Shown piece after piece: positions 20,544 through 30,386 of a stretch of DNA of 64,000 nucleotides (positions are counted from its first letter, which is position 1; each line of letters begins with the position of its first letter). The notes below the pieces were generated by a model, which was not told the origin of the DNA, searched no databases, and saw only the letters and a program-made list of their open reading frames with translations. The translations under genes and the position numbers were made by a program. Source of the stretch: Spirochaetota bacterium (GTDB lineage Bacteria > Spirochaetota > UBA4802 > JAFGDQ01); NCBI GenBank assembly GCA_034190085.1, contig JAXHTS010000035.1:57350-121349 (forward strand). The letters run 5' to 3'.

Positions 20544-21368
20544 ATGAATAATCTAAGGATAAGAGATCGAAGGAGATATAAGCGTTTAAGGGGAGAGTAT
20601 AATGTGAGGATCAAAATGAAGGATAATGTAAAACAACAAATTGATCAGGGGAGATCAGTTGATGTTAGTGCTGGTGGAATATTAATTCAATTTAGCAAAT
20701 CCATTGATATAGGTAAAATGATAAATGTCCGTTTTTTAAGACCTAATTCATTTGAATTTTTTGAGGGTGATGCTAAGGTAGTTAGATGTGAGTTGAGTAA
20801 GAATGATACCTCCTATTATCTTGGCATTGAATTTATCAATTTAACTAAGAAGGAGAAGCAGAAACTCGATTATTATCTAACTGATATTGATGACATGGAT
20901 AGTAATAAATTAATTAAAGTTTTTATTGAACCAACATGGAATATTGTTTTAAATGTTAATGATCGAATTGAGGAGATTCTGCCTGATGCTTCGGTTGAGA
21001 TAATTGATTCAGTTAGAATGGTCTCTACAGAACTGGTAGAGAATGCTGTTAAGTATGGTGAAACGGTACCAAATCTATCAGGTATAGAATTTGAGATTCG
21101 AATAGAGGATGATACCTTAACAGTTAAGGTAAAAAATGGAGTATTAACAGATAGAAATGTTCAGAACCTGAAATATAGCATTGAAAAAATAATGAATAGC
21201 GAGGATCGATTTACTCTATATACTAACAGATTAATCGAGTTAATGGAGAGTTCCAAGGTTTCTGAGAGCCAGCTAGGATTATATCGTATGGCCTATGAGG
21301 CTCATTGCGACCTGAACTACTCATATGATAAGAGCATATTAACCGTTAGTGCACAGATTAAAATATAA
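20544..21368 (+). CDS. PilZ domain protein with histidine-kinase-type ATPase-like domain
   Basis: 274 residues from the ATG at 20544, chosen because AGGAGGG (20531-20537) lies 7 bases upstream; an earlier TTG/ATG run would have no ribosome site. Residues about 8-115 are a PilZ domain with the c-di-GMP motifs RRRYKR and DVSAGG. Residues about 130-270 resemble the ATP-binding fold of anti-sigma/histidine kinases (N-box STELVENAVKYGE) without clear G-boxes, as in the Slr1658-like family. It probably links c-di-GMP to a partner-switch module with the next gene, a STAS-like protein. Role inferred. Confidence 0.75.
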   Translation: MNNLRIRDRRRYKRLRGEYNVRIKMKDNVKQQIDQGRSVDVSAGGILIQFSKSIDIGKMINVRFLRPNSFEFFEGDAKVVRCELSKNDTSYYLGIEFINLTKKEKQKLDYYLTDIDDMDSNKLIKVFIEPTWNIVLNVNDRIEEILPDASVEIIDSVRMVSTELVENAVKYGETVPNLSGIEFEIRIEDDTLTVKVKNGVLTDRNVQNLKYSIEKIMNSEDRFTLYTNRLIELMESSKVSESQLGLYRMAYEAHCDLNYSYDKSILTVSAQIKI

Positions 21369-21457
21369 TAATGGGAATTGTCTAATTACTCTTGATGCAT
21401 TGATTATTATTAAGAGAAGACTCCTATACAACATTTATCTTAATCAGGAGAAAGGAA

Positions 21458-21820
21458 ATGAAAGAATTGATATCTGGTGATCTTGTCATAAAAGTTGAGG
21501 ATAACGAAAAAAGTGTAGTAATATCCTGGTTTGGCAAGAGCAGGGAGAGGGATCCTGGGGCAGTCATCAATCCATATTTTGATGAAATAATAGATAATTT
21601 TGATGGGGCTGAACTAACAATTGATTTTTTGAAATTAGAATATATGAACTCATCAACAGTTCCCAGCATTATTAAATTATTTAAGTTGCTTGATACTCGA
21701 GAGATTCCTACCAGAGTTATATACGATAAAAATTCCGGTTGGCAATGCGCATCCTTCAAGGCATTGGATACAATCGCTCAAAGTCTCAATAGTGTTACTG
21801 TTGAGGGAATTGTTCAATAA
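21458..21820 (+). CDS. STAS-like (Slr1659-type) regulatory protein
   Basis: 120 residues. Central phrases SWFGKSRERDPGAVINPYFDE, LTIDFLKLEYMNSSTVPSIIKLFKLLD and NSGWQCASFKAL match the Slr1659-like family, whose fold is related to anti-sigma-factor antagonists (the LEYMNSSTV segment is where the regulatory Ser lies). A ribosome site (AGGAGAAAGG) precedes the ATG. The usual partner, an Slr1658-like ATPase, is encoded just upstream fused to PilZ, so the two probably act together. Target unknown. Confidence 0.7.
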   Translation: MKELISGDLVIKVEDNEKSVVISWFGKSRERDPGAVINPYFDEIIDNFDGAELTIDFLKLEYMNSSTVPSIIKLFKLLDTREIPTRVIYDKNSGWQCASFKALDTIAQSLNSVTVEGIVQ

Positions 21821-22098
21821 AGAGATCACTACAGACTCAAATTATTGAATTCTATTGTGATGATCATTGGTCATAGCTCTTGCCGATGATTTTTTTTATA
21901 ACTTCGCCGTCAAATCAATAGGATATTTTTCAAGTTTTTCCCATTATTTCCCCTTGACTTTTGTTACAGATTCTCTAAACAGATCATATATTATGATGAA
22001 TTCACTTATGATATGAGTGTGTTTTATTAATGTAGGGTTAATATTTACAATATTATTCCCAAGAAAATAAAAGATATCTTTAAGGGTGGAGGTGTAAT

Positions 22099-23313
22099 AT
22101 GTCAACAATGGCTTTAGATGGAGTAAAGGTATTGGAATTTGCTGGATTTATCTCTGGTCCCTATTGCTCCAAACTCATAGCTGATCTTGGCGCTGAAGTA
22201 ATTAAGCTAGAGGATCCTAAAGGTGGAGACGATGCCAGGGGTAGGGGACCCTTTTTAGGTGATATGCCGCATAGAGAGAGAAGTGGGCTATTCCTGTATC
22301 TAAACACGAACAAAATGGGAATAACGATGGATATCAATACTAAAAGGGGTAGAGAGATATTTAAAGAGATGATAGTTGAGATGGATGTATTGATTGAGGA
22401 CAATCCACCTTCAGTTATGAAAAAGCTTGAATTGTCATATCAACATCTAAAGGAGATCAATCCAAAATTAATCATGACATCCATTACCCCTTTTGGACAA
22501 ACAGGGCCATATCGAGATTATAAGGCATACAATCTTAATTTATCACATGTTGCTGGCGGAGGATTTATGAATCCCCTTGGTTCATCAAATTATGATAGAG
22601 AACCGATAAAGGCCCCTGGGTTTATGGATGATTATTTATGTGGACTCAGCGCTGCAACAGCAACCCTAAGTGCAATATTTAGTCGATCAATTACAGGTGA
22701 GGGGCAACATATCGACATTTCGAAGCAACAGGCCTTAATTAATTTGGATAGGGTTGAATTCGATCATTATCCGAACCAGGGGAAGATCGCCCATCGGGTA
22801 CCTACAGAGGTGTATGAAGGGGGATTAAGTTATATTAAGTGTAAGGATGGATATGTGGTAGCCGTAGCGATGAACGATCGCCAATGGGAATCGATCGTAA
22901 ATATGATGGGTCAGCCGGAATGGGCTAAGGATGAGAGGTTTGCCTCAATGGAATCTCGCATTGAACACTCGGAAGTTCTTCAAACACTTATGGGTGAAGA
23001 ATTATTGAATTTTACTAAGGAGGAGATATATCATGGTGGTCAGATCGGTGGGGGGATGGTTGGTATGGTATGCTCAATCGATGAGGTTGTCAATAGCAAG
23101 CAATTAAGTACGCGTGGATTTTTTGTAGATATAGATCACCCTGAAGCTGGGAGACTCAAATATCCATCCGCTTCATATCAATTTTCAAAAACTCCCTGGA
23201 GGGTTAGAATGGCAGCTCCCCTCCTCGGTGAACACAACGAAGAGATATATATTAATCGTTTGGGATATAGCGATGATGAATTTGTAAAATTAAGGATGGG
23301 AGGTGTCATATAA
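22099..23313 (+). CDS. Family III CoA-transferase (CaiB/BaiF type)
   Basis: 404 residues. LDGVKVLEFAGFISGPYCSKLIADLGAEVIKLE is the typical N-terminus, NTNKMGITMDI and LIEDNPPSVMKKLEL follow, and the Asp in GFMDDYLCGLSAATA is where the catalytic aspartate sits. These enzymes move CoA between carboxylic acids through mixed-anhydride and thioester intermediates. The stop codon overlaps the start of the next CoA-transferase (TAATG), so the two are translationally coupled and could form a heteromeric enzyme. Substrate not predictable. Confidence 0.93.
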   Translation: MSTMALDGVKVLEFAGFISGPYCSKLIADLGAEVIKLEDPKGGDDARGRGPFLGDMPHRERSGLFLYLNTNKMGITMDINTKRGREIFKEMIVEMDVLIEDNPPSVMKKLELSYQHLKEINPKLIMTSITPFGQTGPYRDYKAYNLNLSHVAGGGFMNPLGSSNYDREPIKAPGFMDDYLCGLSAATATLSAIFSRSITGEGQHIDISKQQALINLDRVEFDHYPNQGKIAHRVPTEVYEGGLSYIKCKDGYVVAVAMNDRQWESIVNMMGQPEWAKDERFASMESRIEHSEVLQTLMGEELLNFTKEEIYHGGQIGGGMVGMVCSIDEVVNSKQLSTRGFFVDIDHPEAGRLKYPSASYQFSKTPWRVRMAAPLLGEHNEEIYINRLGYSDDEFVKLRMGGVI

Positions 23314-24521
23314 TGGAACAGCCATTACAGGGAATAAGAATAGCTGACTTTAGCCAAATTTGGGCAGGACCTTACGCTACTATGTTACTATCTCAAATGG
23401 GCGCTGAGGTAATAAAAATAGAGAGTGATACCCGGCCTGATTTTGCCAGATTTCAATCTATTACTACCCAACAATTTTCCTTTGAGAAGGAAAAATCGAC
23501 AATATTTCATGATCTGAATTTAAATAAATATAGCATAACACTCAATATTACAGTTCCCAAGGGAGTTGAATTAGCCAAGAGGCTTGTTGCACTCAGCGAT
23601 ATCGCAATAGACAACTTTCGCCCGGGTGTGATGGATAAACTTGGAATGGGCTATGATATTTTGAAAGAGGTTAGACCGGACCTGATATATCTAGCATCCT
23701 CCACTAGGGGAAGCGAGGGGCCTGAGAGCCGATACGCAGGATTTGCTGTCAGCTTTGCAGCCCTAAGCGGCACAGCATATCTTAATGGTTATCTTGATGA
23801 TATGCCACATCCAATGGTTGGACGAATGGACTTGATAAGCGGGGCTACTGCCGCATTTGCTATAATGGCAGCCCTTGTGCATAGGCAAAAAAGCGGGGAG
23901 GGGCAGTACATTGATCTATCCTCTACAGAATCTATTAGCGTCTTACTCGGTGATAAGATTATGGATTATACTATGAACCAGAGGGTTGCCTCGCCGATGG
24001 GGAATCAAGATAGCATCATGGCCCCACATAATTGTTATCGATGTAAAGGGGAGGATAAATGGGTTAGCATAGCAATTTGTAATGATGATGAATGGAAAGC
24101 ATTCTGTGATGTAGTCGATCATCTGGATTGGACAAGGGATGAGAGATTCAGTGATGCATACTCCAGAAAGCAAAATGAGAAAGAATTGGATCAATTGATT
24201 AGCCAATGGACAATGAACCACACGCATTATGAAGTAATGGAGATGCTTCAGAAATCCGGTGTGGCAGCTACTCCTTCATTGAGCAGCAAGGAGTTATATG
24301 AAGATATTCATCTTAAGGAGAGGAATTTCTCCGTTGAGGTTGAACATCCTGTTGTTGGAAGGCAGAGCGTTATCGGGGCTCCATGGGAGTTGGCTGGAAT
24401 TAAGAGAGAATACAGTGCATCACCAACATTCGGTCAACATACAGATTATGTATTCTCTGAGCGTCTCGGTTTATCAGAGGATGAGATATCCAAGTTGAGG
24501 GAGGAGATGGTCATCTTTTAG
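23313..24521 (+). CDS. Family III CoA-transferase, second subunit or paralogue
   Basis: 402 residues, same family as the preceding gene: GIRIADFSQIWAGPYATMLLSQMGAEVIKIE, LNLNKYSITLN, IDNFRPGVMDKLGMGYD, and Asp in GRMDLISGATAAFA as the likely catalytic residue. It starts in the last base of the upstream stop (TAATG). The two proteins are only moderately alike, so they are probably not a recent duplication; a two-subunit enzyme as for E-phenyllactate or benzylsuccinate CoA-transferase is one possibility. A bidirectional terminator follows. Confidence 0.93.
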   Translation: MEQPLQGIRIADFSQIWAGPYATMLLSQMGAEVIKIESDTRPDFARFQSITTQQFSFEKEKSTIFHDLNLNKYSITLNITVPKGVELAKRLVALSDIAIDNFRPGVMDKLGMGYDILKEVRPDLIYLASSTRGSEGPESRYAGFAVSFAALSGTAYLNGYLDDMPHPMVGRMDLISGATAAFAIMAALVHRQKSGEGQYIDLSSTESISVLLGDKIMDYTMNQRVASPMGNQDSIMAPHNCYRCKGEDKWVSIAICNDDEWKAFCDVVDHLDWTRDERFSDAYSRKQNEKELDQLISQWTMNHTHYEVMEMLQKSGVAATPSLSSKELYEDIHLKERNFSVEVEHPVVGRQSVIGAPWELAGIKREYSASPTFGQHTDYVFSERLGLSEDEISKLREEMVIF

Positions 24522-24555
24522 ATTAAGAATTTATAAAAATTGAATTAAAAATAAT

Positions 24556-24592
24556 AAAAAGCCACATTCGATTTATTCTCATGTGGCTTTTT
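24556..24592. terminator. Bidirectional intrinsic terminator
   Basis: Perfect 12-bp stem (aaaaagccacat / atgtggcttttt) with a 13-base loop, A-run on the left and T-run on the right. It lies between two convergent units: the CoA-transferases (plus) and fdhA, the last gene of the Rnf/formate dehydrogenase operon (minus). Confidence 0.9.
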
Positions 24593-24618
24593 TATTGTTT
24601 TTATGAATTGAATGACGG

Positions 24619-27378
24619 TTATTTTTCAACTTTAACAGCGCATACCTTGAATTCTGGAATCTTGGCAACTGGATCCAGCGCTGGATTCGTCAATCTGTTA
24701 GCTGCCGCTTCAGCAAAATGAAAGGGGATAAATATTACTCCGTTCTGAGAACGGTGATTTATTTTTGCAGTAACCTTGATTGATCCTCTTCTTGAGGTTA
24801 CCATTATTGTATCTGAATCACTAATATCATACTTTTTAGCATCAACGGGATTTATCTCTGCAATCCCTTCAGGATATAATTCGTTAAGACCTTCAATCCT
24901 TCGTGTCATGGTTCCAGTATGATAATGTTGAAGTACTCGACCTGTGCTGAGTATTAGTGGGTATTCGTCATCAGGCAACTCTGCAGGAGGGGTGTAGTCA
25001 ATAGCATGAAAAAGACCCTTACCCCTTGAAAAAGCCGCCTCATGTAAAAATTTTGTGCCAGGGTGTGAAGATGTGGGACATGGCCATTGGATTCCACCCT
25101 CACTCTCAATACGAGTATAGTCTATACCGCCGTAACTTGGGGTTAATTTAGATATCTCAGTAAATACATCACTGGATGTATTATAATTCATCTCGTACCC
25201 CATTCTTTTTGATAGTTCAACAAATATTCTCCAGTCATCCTTAGCTTCTCCAGGTGAGGGGATAGCCTTACGGACCCTTTGAACCCTCCGTTCAGTGTTT
25301 GTAAAGGTTCCATCCTTTTCAGCAAATGATGATGTTGGAAGAACCACATCTGCCATACTCGCTGTCTCAGATAAAAAAATGTCCTGTACAACTAAAAATT
25401 CTACATCCTTGATAGCCTTCTCTACATGGTCTAAGTCAGCGTCGCTAAGAAGAGGATTCTCTCCCATAATATATAGAGCCTTTACCCTGCCTTCTTCTAT
25501 TCCATTAAAGATTTCAGTCAAGGGTAATCCAGGTTTTGTAGAGACTTGTTTGCCCCATTCACTGCTAAACTTTGCCGCAATAGCATCATCGCCAACTGCC
25601 TGATAACCTGGATATACATTTGGCAAACAACCCATGTCACAGGCACCTTGAACATTGTTCTGTCCCCTTAATGGATTGAGACCACCTCCCTCAATACCAA
25701 CATTTCCACATATCATAGCTAAATTTGCCAAAGACTTAACATTATCTGTGCCTGAAATATGTTGTGTTATGCCCATTGCATAATATATTGATGCTTTTTT
25801 CACCTTTGCAAATAGTCTTGCCGTCTCTATTAGACTATCCTTTGGTATTCCAGTAATGCCTTCAACATGTTCAGGATTATATTTTTTTACAATCTCTTTT
25901 AATTTGTCGAAATCTTCTGTTCTACTCTCTATATAGTTTTTGTCATGAAGATCTTCATTTATAATTACATGCATCAGACCATTGATCCAGGCGACATCAG
26001 TTCCTGGCTTGGGTTGCAGATATATATCAGCAAATCTTGTTATCTCTATCTCGCGGGGATCAATGACAATGAGTTTTGCACCTCTCTGGTTTACAGCTCT
26101 TTTCATTCTGTTTGAGATAACTGGATGATTCTCAGTGGTGTTTGTGCCGGTTAATAGTATTAAATCTGTTTTATCGATCTCATCGATTGAATTAGTCATT
26201 GCGCCACTTCCGAATGCTGTGGCCAGACCGGCCACTGTTGATGAGTGTCATAGACGGGCGCAGTGATCAATATTATTGGTACCGATCACCGCTCTAAAGA
26301 ATTTTTGCATTATATAATTATCTTCATTAGAACAACGAGCTGATGAAAGTCCTGTTATGCTATCAGGTCCTCCCTTCTCTTTTATTTCAGTGAGTTTCGA
26401 ACTGATTAGGTCAAGGGCTTCACTCCAAGTGGCTTCTCTAAGCTGATCACCCTCTCGAATGAGCGGTTTTGTTAATCTGTCAGGACTATGGATAAAGCTG
26501 TTGCCAAATCTACCCTTTACACAAAGACTGCCTCTGTTTACTACTCCTGATTCAGTTCCGGATACCTTTACAACCTTTCCATCCTTTACAAAGAGGTCTA
26601 TAGAGCATCCTGTACCGCAATATGTGCAGATACTCTCCACACGTTCAAGTTCCCATGGCCTTACATATCGACTATCCTTTTCAACTAGAGCCCCTACAGG
26701 ACAGACTTGTAAACATTCACCACAGAATACGCAATCTGAATTATTGAGTGGATCATCGCCTCTAGTTGTAATTTTTGCAGCTATACCACGATATCCGTAA
26801 TTAATTGCATTATTCACCTGTATTTCATTACATGCCTTAACACAACGTCCGCACATAATACATCGTGAAAAATCTCGTATAATAAATGGATTTACTGACT
26901 CCATCTCATAGTCTGGCTTTATTTCACCAAGATTAAGGTCCGATACCTGATAAAGATATGCATATTCCTGTAGTTTACAGGTTCCATACTTATCACATAT
27001 GTCAGTGAATCCATCATAGTCTCGCACTTCAAGCTGATAATCAGTCCAGTCTTTCTCAGTGTTTCCACGTGCAGTACAGTTATGGTTTCCTGACGCCATG
27101 AGAAGCGCAATAATTAAGCGACGGGCCTCAATTACTTTTGGTGAATCAGTATGCACTATCATGTTATTTGAAGCAGGCATTGTACATGAAGCTACAAGAT
27201 TACGGGCTCCCTTTACCTCTACAACACATACCCGACATGCCCCGGTGGGGGTTGTGCCCTCGAGATGACATAGGGTTGGGATAAAAATCCCATTTCGTGT
27301 AGCTACTTCTAAAATTGTCTCGCCCTCTTCAAAAATATATTCTCTATCATTGATTATTATAATATTATCTGAACTCAT
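24619..27378 (-). CDS. fdhA: NAD-linked formate dehydrogenase alpha subunit, selenoprotein (UGA = Sec377)
   Basis: 919 residues if the in-frame UGA (26248-26250) is read as selenocysteine: the sequence reads IDHCARL-U-HSSTVAGLA, exactly the formate-dehydrogenase active-site phrase with Sec or Cys before the catalytic His. Domains in order: [2Fe-2S] (1-80, PTLCHLEGTTPTGACRVC), His-ligated cluster (NHNCTARG), two [4Fe-4S] (CIMCGRCVKAC, CVFCGECLQVC), then the molybdopterin core with its own [4Fe-4S] (CTYCGTGCS), and a C-terminal dinucleotide-binding domain. It oxidises formate or reduces CO2 in the cytoplasm. Last gene of the operon, next to the Hnd-like diaphorase subunits. A GAGGAG ribosome site precedes the ATG. 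Without Sec insertion a 376-residue fragment would result. Confidence 0.95.
26219..26250 (-). promoter_or_regulatory. Bacterial SECIS element with Sec UGA codon
   Basis: Right after the UGA (26248-26250) come 12 bases and then a stem GTGGCC / GGCCAC (26230-26235 with 26219-26224) closing a GGTCT loop. A short stem placed about 11-12 bases after UGA with a G/U-rich apical loop is the bacterial SelB-binding pattern known from E. coli fdhF. selA, selB and selC are not in the window. Confidence 0.85.
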
Positions 27379-27500
27379 AGCTCCTCGCTATATAATATAT
27401 TTTTTTATAATGAATAATCTTTGTTATTCATTTATCTTCTACCTAATTTTTTAAACAGCAAAAGATAAATATCTTTTATATTGATTTAGATTCGCCTAAA

Positions 27501-29297
27501 TTATGTAATTACCACGGCATTAAATTTACATGCGTCATAACATGCTCTACACTTGATACACTTGCTCTGGTCAATGGAATGAGGTTTCTTCTTTTCACCG
27601 ATAACTGCATCCTGGGGACATCTTCTTTTACATAATCCACAACCTGTACAGTTTTCTTCATCTATTGTAAAGATAATCAGTTCGCGGCATACACCTGCTG
27701 GACACTTTTTATCGTTAATGTGAGTTTCATACTCTTCTCTGAAATATTTGATAGTTGTTAGAATTGGGTTTGGTGCTGTCTGTCCTAGGCCACAGAGGGA
27801 TGAAGAGATAATGTTTTTAGATAGGTGTTGAAGAAGTTCGATATCGCTTGGTTTGCCTCTACCCTCAGTTATATCTGTTAATTTATTATGCAAAATAGTA
27901 GTTCCTACTCTACAGGGTGTGCATTTGCCACAGGATTCATCAGCCGTAAATGATATGAAGAACTTGGCAACATCAACCATACAACTGGTATCATCCATTA
28001 CAACCATACCACCGGAACCCATAATGGCACCAGTCTTTGTTATGGATTCGTAATCAACTGGAACATCTATAAAGTTATTTGGCAAACAACCTCCTGATGG
28101 ACCTCCAATCTGTACTGCCTTAAGCTTCCTATAGTCTGGGATACCTCCTCCAACATCATAAACAATGGTTCTGAGTGGTGTTCCCATGGGTACTTCAATT
28201 AGACCAATGTTTCTCACACAACCAGTTAGAGCAAATACCTTGGTGCCCTTACTCTTCTCTGTGCCAATGTTTGCAAACCATTCAGAACCTCTTAAAATAA
28301 TTCTAGGAACATTAGCATAGGTCTCTACATTGTTTAGGACCGTAGGGCTTGCCCATAATCCCTTATTGGCCGGAAATGGTGGGCGCGGCCTGGGCATACC
28401 CCTCTTGCCCTCAATGGATTGCATCAATGCGGTCTCTTCTCCACATACAAAGGCTCCAGCTCCATGATAGAGTTCAATATTAAAATTATATCCACTTCCT
28501 AGAATATCTTCACCCAACAAACCATAATCCTCTGCCTGCGCTATGGCTGTATTCAATCGCTCAATAGCTAAGGGATACTCTGCCCTGACATAGATGTAAC
28601 CCTTATTGGCGCCAATTGCTTTCCCTCCAATTATCATCCCCTCTAAGACAGAATGTGGGTCGCTCTCTAGGATAGATCTGTCCATAAAGGCTCCGGGATC
28701 ACCCTCATCAGCGTTACATAAAATATACTTGGTGTCACCCTTTGCATTCATACAAAATTGCCACTTACGGCCTGTCGGGAATCCAGCCCCGCCTCGTCCT
28801 CGTAAGCCTGACTTCAAAACTTCATCAACTATTTGCTCAGGGGGCATATCATTTAATGCCTTTGCTGTGGCTAAATATCCATCTGTTCCAATGTATTCAT
28901 CGATCTTGTCTGGATTTATCATTCCTCGGTTTCGCAGCGCAATAAGCATTTGATTTTTGAAGAAACCTATATCAGACATCTTGGGGACCAACTGCTTCTG
29001 CTCATATTCTTCAAAGAGATGCTTTCTTACAATACGTCCCTTGATTAGATGTTCATCTACGAAAAAGGGGACATCTTCTACTTTTAATTGTCTATAGAAT
29101 ATCTCATCTGGATAAACAATCATAAGCGGTCCTGCTGCGCAAAATCCATTGCATCCGGTTGTCTCAACTGCAACCTCATCCTGCAATCCCCTTTTTTGGA
29201 TTTCCTCTACAAGTGCATCTCTTAACAAGAGAGAGCCACCTGATACACAACTTGTTCCTGCACAAACCAGGAGATTTACACGATATAATTTATCCAT
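27501..29297 (-). CDS. NuoF/HndC-like NADH-binding subunit
   Basis: 598 residues. N-terminal thioredoxin-like [2Fe-2S] domain (about 1-110, with CAGTSCVSGG and TTGCNGFCAAGP), then the NuoF core with the FMN/NADH loop GLRGRGGAGFPTGRKW, CNADEGDPGAFMDR and the [4Fe-4S] site ESCGKCTPCRVGT, then two C-terminal [4Fe-4S] sets (CTGCGLCKRRCP, CIKCRACYDAC). This is the architecture of HndC/HymB subunits in electron-bifurcating hydrogenases and formate dehydrogenases: it oxidises or reduces NAD(P) and passes electrons to the FdhA or ferredoxin. Here it is paired with FdhA rather than with a hydrogenase. Intact site residues suggest activity. Confidence 0.92.
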   Translation of the reverse strand: MDKLYRVNLLVCAGTSCVSGGSLLLRDALVEEIQKRGLQDEVAVETTGCNGFCAAGPLMIVYPDEIFYRQLKVEDVPFFVDEHLIKGRIVRKHLFEEYEQKQLVPKMSDIGFFKNQMLIALRNRGMINPDKIDEYIGTDGYLATAKALNDMPPEQIVDEVLKSGLRGRGGAGFPTGRKWQFCMNAKGDTKYILCNADEGDPGAFMDRSILESDPHSVLEGMIIGGKAIGANKGYIYVRAEYPLAIERLNTAIAQAEDYGLLGEDILGSGYNFNIELYHGAGAFVCGEETALMQSIEGKRGMPRPRPPFPANKGLWASPTVLNNVETYANVPRIILRGSEWFANIGTEKSKGTKVFALTGCVRNIGLIEVPMGTPLRTIVYDVGGGIPDYRKLKAVQIGGPSGGCLPNNFIDVPVDYESITKTGAIMGSGGMVVMDDTSCMVDVAKFFISFTADESCGKCTPCRVGTTILHNKLTDITEGRGKPSDIELLQHLSKNIISSSLCGLGQTAPNPILTTIKYFREEYETHINDKKCPAGVCRELIIFTIDEENCTGCGLCKRRCPQDAVIGEKKKPHSIDQSKCIKCRACYDACKFNAVVIT

Positions 29298-29382
29298 GGT
29301 TTACCTTCTAATCTACTAAATTAAATATTGTTTAAAATTTGTAAATATGAAATTCAATTACTTAATCTATATTAAATAGTTT

Positions 29383-29766
29383 TTAGATTGTAGTCTCACT
29401 ACCTCGAGCTAACACATAATCTAAGACCTGTTTGCCATTAATTACATGCTGGTCAAATATTTCCTTAATCTTCTTTTCATCCAGATTGCTATATTTTACT
29501 GGCGTTTCACCCTTTATCTCAACCGTTACCATAGGCTCCTGATTACATAAACCGGCACAACCTGATGAAGTCAATATTACATCTGTAATTCCACGACTCT
29601 CTATCTCCTTTAGAAGGGTGTCCATTATCTTTCTTGCCCCTGCGGCTATCCCACAGGTTCCCATATGTACTGTTATCTTTACTCGCTGTGTTCCCTCTCT
29701 TAGGGTTAGGGTTCCTTTTACCCCCTCTTTAATCTTTTTAAGGTCTTCAATTTTTAGCTTGGGCAT
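29383..29766 (-). CDS. HndB-like [2Fe-2S] thioredoxin-fold protein
   Basis: 127 residues. Two cysteine pairs in the thioredoxin-like ferredoxin pattern: MGTCGIAAGARKI and SSGCAGLCNQEPM. An N-terminal charged stretch (LKIEDLKKIKEGVKG) is typical of HndB-type subunits. It should shuttle electrons between the NuoE- and NuoF-like subunits or to the catalytic subunit. It lies between them in the operon, in the hndA-hndB-hndC order of bifurcating enzymes. The family in other organisms is linked both to hydrogenases and to formate dehydrogenases. Confidence 0.88.
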   Translation of the reverse strand: MPKLKIEDLKKIKEGVKGTLTLREGTQRVKITVHMGTCGIAAGARKIMDTLLKEIESRGITDVILTSSGCAGLCNQEPMVTVEIKGETPVKYSNLDEKKIKEIFDQHVINGKQVLDYVLARGSETTI

Positions 29767-29817
29767 TTTATTTTACCTCCGCAGTAAAATAATAAATAAA
29801 ATTAAATATTGATTCAA

Positions 29818-30345
29818 CTAATAGGATTTAAGTATATCCATACTCTTAGCAGGATCAACCATTCCATAAGTATCCTCATTAACCACAACAACCGGGGCCA
29901 ATCCGCATGCCCCTATGCATCTAACCACCTCTAATGTAAACTTCCTGTCTTCAGTGGTTCCTCCCTCTTCAACCTTTACGTTAAGCCCTCTTTCAAGGTT
30001 CTCAACAATCTGCCCCGCGCCTTTTACATAACATGCTGTTCCTAAACAGACTCTGATTATATTTTCACCGCGAGGAGTCATACTAAAAAATGAATAGAAA
30101 GAGACTACACCGAAGACATCGCTTGAAGGTATATTCAAACCATGTGCAATATAGTCCTGCACTACAGGTGGAAGATATTTTAATGTCTGTTGTACCTGTT
30201 GTAAAACTGGTATTAGGGCACCCGGTCTATTCTTATACATAGATAATATGTTATCAACTGTTTCTTTATTTTTGGCCAATTCTTCTACTTCAAGGAAGTT
30301 ATTAAAATTACTAGTTATCTCATAAGCACTCTTTATTGTCATCAA
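29818..30345 (-). CDS. NuoE/HndA-like [2Fe-2S] subunit
   Basis: 175 residues. Helical N-terminus (YKNRPGALIPVLQQVQQTL, YLPPVVQDYIAHGL), then the thioredoxin-like [2Fe-2S] site with CLGTACYVKGA and CIGACGLAPVVVVNED, as in NuoE/HndA. It partners with the NuoF-like subunit and carries electrons from NADH. Same strand and order as hndA in Desulfovibrio-type NADP-reducing enzymes, directly downstream of the two RnfB fusions. First of the four genes encoding the formate dehydrogenase complex. Confidence 0.92.
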   Translation of the reverse strand: MMTIKSAYEITSNFNNFLEVEELAKNKETVDNILSMYKNRPGALIPVLQQVQQTLKYLPPVVQDYIAHGLNIPSSDVFGVVSFYSFFSMTPRGENIIRVCLGTACYVKGAGQIVENLERGLNVKVEEGGTTEDRKFTLEVVRCIGACGLAPVVVVNEDTYGMVDPAKSMDILKSY

Positions 30346-30386
30346 TCATCTCCCTTATATATAATAAATAAGATAATAATGGTTAT

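Noticed and set aside
26236..27378. Two separate genes (376-residue ferredoxin-like and 538-residue oxidoreductase)
   Set aside because: They join through a UGA at the known Sec position with a SECIS hairpin, so one gene is the better reading.
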